Part shown: positions 62,639-64,000 of the stretch, one piece after another | Numbering within the stretch: position 1 is the first letter of the stretch | Layout of the letters: each line of letters opens with the position of its first letter | Assembly (NCBI RefSeq): GCF_014268595.2 | Contig: NZ_CP077091.1 | Location: 580,501 to 644,500, forward strand | Source of the DNA: Pseudomonas hamedanensis | Lineage (GTDB): Bacteria; Pseudomonadota; Gammaproteobacteria; Pseudomonadales; Pseudomonadaceae | DNA: 64,000 nt | Reading direction: 5' to 3' | The notes under the pieces: model-generated | Seen by the model: only the letters and a program-made list of their open reading frames with translations | What the model was told of the DNA's origin: nothing | The model's database searches: none | Position numbers and translations under genes: made by a program

Positions 62639-62720
62639 CGGCGCAAAGTTCCCTCCCGGCAGGCTTTTCATCTAAGCTGCGGTCACACCCGTGTCTTCAC
62701 CGAAGCGGAGTACAACAATA

Positions 62721-64000
62721 ATGAAACCGGCCTCGATCAATGCCCATGCGCGCCAGGTGATGCAAGCCGTGCAGGGCAGCGTTGCCAGTCACAGTGCGGC
62801 GGCAGACAGGGCGATCACCCGCTCATGGCGGCGTTGCCTCGATCAATATCAGCTCGATCCCGCCAGCCCCCGCGCACCGGATGTGCTGGAACAGGCGCGC
62901 TTGCGCGAACACCGCGCGCCGCTGGAACACATCATTGCCGTGGCGCATTGGCAGATGAACAGCCTGCACCAGCAACTGGGGCGCGACGGCCATGTCGTGC
63001 TGCTCACCGATGCCCGGGGTGTGGCGATCGACAGTGTGTTCAACGAGTCCGAGCGCGTCGAATTCCAGCGCTCCGGGCTGTGGCTGGGCTCGGTCTGGAG
63101 CGAGGAGCATGAGGGCACCAACGGTGTCGGCACCTGCCTGGTCGAGCGCCAGCATGTGACCATCCGCCGTGATGAGCATTTTCGCGGCAAGCACGTTGGT
63201 CTGACCTGTTCGGCCAGCCCGATATTCGACGCAAGCGGTGAGTTGCTCGCGGTCCTCAACCTGTCTTCCGTACGCGAGGAAAACAGCCTTGAGCAACGCT
63301 TCAAAGCCATGGCGCTGACCAACCTGTCGGCCAAGCTGATCGAGAGCTGCTATTTCCTCGGGCACGAGCCGCAGCGCTATTTGCTGCGTTTTCATCCGGA
63401 CGCCGGGTTTGTCGGGCTGTTGGGTGAAGGCCTTATCAGTTTCGATGAAAGCGCGCGCATCTGTTCGGTCAACGAGGCGGCGCTGGATCTGTTGGGCCTG
63501 GCCCGGGAGCAAATGGTCGGGCAGTCACTGACGATGCTCCTGGAAACCCCGATGGAGCAGCTCATGAGTCAGGCCAGCTTGCAGCCGAACGTCTGCTGGC
63601 CGATGCGGCTGGTCGACGGGCGCCTGTTCTACGGCCAGTTGCGCGAGCCGATTCGCCCGGCGCCGCTGACCCTGGCGCCTGCCCCCAATCACCACGACGA
63701 GCGCGTCTGTCTCGAAGACCCGCGTCTGCAACGCGGATTCGCTCGGGCGCTGCGTGTGCTGGAGCGCGATGTGCCGGTGTTTCTGCAGGGCGAAACCGGC
63801 ACTGGCAAAGAGGCGTTCGCGGCGGCGCTGCACCGCGCCAGTTCCAGAGCTGGCCAGCCGTTTGTTGCGATCAACTGCGCGGCCATTCCCGAGACGCTGA
63901 TCGAAAGCGAGTTGTTTGGCTATCGCGGTGGCAGTTTCACCGGTGCACGCAAGGACGGCATGGTCGGCAAACTGGAGCAGGCCCACGGCGGCATTCTGTT
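62721..64000 (+). CDS. AcoR-type sigma-54-dependent activator (3' truncated)
   Basis: About 426 residues are visible; the end lies beyond the window. It has a GAF-like sensor (about 75-205, [12 protein letters not shown] then [25 protein letters not shown]), a PAS-like region (about 235-280), and the start of the AAA+ sigma-54 domain: Walker A GETGTGKE (about 358), [19 protein letters not shown]. The GAFTGA loop reads GSFTGA. It is divergent from the monooxygenase, with the sigma-54 promoter between them, so it is the likely activator. Confidence 0.92.
   Translation, partial: MKPASINAHARQVMQAVQGSVASHSAAADRAITRSWRRCLDQYQLDPASPRAPDVLEQARLREHRAPLEHIIAVAHWQMNSLHQQLGRDGHVVLLTDARGVAIDSVFNESERVEFQRSGLWLGSVWSEEHEGTNGVGTCLVERQHVTIRRDEHFRGKHVGLTCSASPIFDASGELLAVLNLSSVREENSLEQRFKAMALTNLSAKLIESCYFLGHEPQRYLLRFHPDAGFVGLLGEGLISFDESARICSVNEAALDLLGLAREQMVGQSLTMLLETPMEQLMSQASLQPNVCWPMRLVDGRLFYGQLREPIRPAPLTLAPAPNHHDERVCLEDPRLQRGFARALRVLERDVPVFLQGETGTGKEAFAAALHRASSRAGQPFVAINCAAIPETLIESELFGYRGGSFTGARKDGMVGKLEQAHGGIL

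Overview
The window reads as chromosome of a fluorescent Pseudomonas (P. fluorescens group). The reasons are high GC with strong codon bias, REP sequences of the type GTGGGAGCGAGCTTGCTCGCGA, and a gene set typical of that genus: KatA-type and manganese catalases, RcnR/RcnA, ChrB/ChrA, an RND pump, and two small secreted proteins built of DGSDRT-type repeats. No tRNA, rRNA, CRISPR array, prophage or intact insertion sequence was seen. The species is not determined.

Layout. (1) 1-14.2 kb is a signalling island: a large ATPase/GAF/PAS histidine kinase cut by the window start, an NDH-2-like flavoprotein, two stand-alone receiver proteins, two GlxA-type proteins (one without its DNA-binding half), a metallo-beta-lactamase-fold hydrolase, a Dps-like protein without metal ligands, a membrane PAS histidine kinase, a FixJ-type regulator and a LysR regulator. 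A 14-bp palindrome YATAC-N4-GTATR lies upstream of nearly every transcription unit here. It suggests one regulon, possibly driven by the FixJ-type regulator; this is the best candidate for an undescribed system in the window. (2) 14.2-23.2 kb holds a DMT exporter and an electrophile/peroxide-stress group: TetR, OsmC, old yellow enzyme, AhpD-like, MerR plus an exported carboxymuconolactone-decarboxylase-like protein, LysR, alcohol dehydrogenase, GST and a second TetR. Matching palindromes tie the two TetR proteins to their probable targets.

(3) 23.2-37.5 kb holds a heme catalase, hydrolase and TspO, a diguanylate cyclase, a helix-hairpin-helix protein, a manganese catalase, a methyltransferase, MscS, a hexapeptide-repeat protein, bestrophin, an ATP/ADP-translocase-like carrier and an exported-looking short-chain dehydrogenase. 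(4) 37.5-40.7 kb is a scar: a LysR gene, two small orphan genes, a phosphodiesterase, a broken arsC-like fragment, a 27-bp inverted repeat and a second copy of the LysR 3' end. (5) 40.7-47.3 kb holds an epimerase-type dehydrogenase, an NTF2-like exported protein, an AraC regulator, Ni/Co resistance (RcnR-like and RcnA) and chromate resistance (ChrB, ChrA).

(6) 47.4-57.6 kb holds an amino-acid permease, a TetR regulator, a FadL-type porin and a split RND efflux system. A near-identical 24-bp site precedes both the porin and the pump, so one TetR may control both. A 134-bp tandem REP array follows. (7) 57.6-64 kb holds a quinone-oxidoreductase-type enzyme, LysR, GNAT, and an FMO-type monooxygenase that carries a clear sigma-54 promoter and faces an AcoR-type sigma-54 activator cut by the window end.
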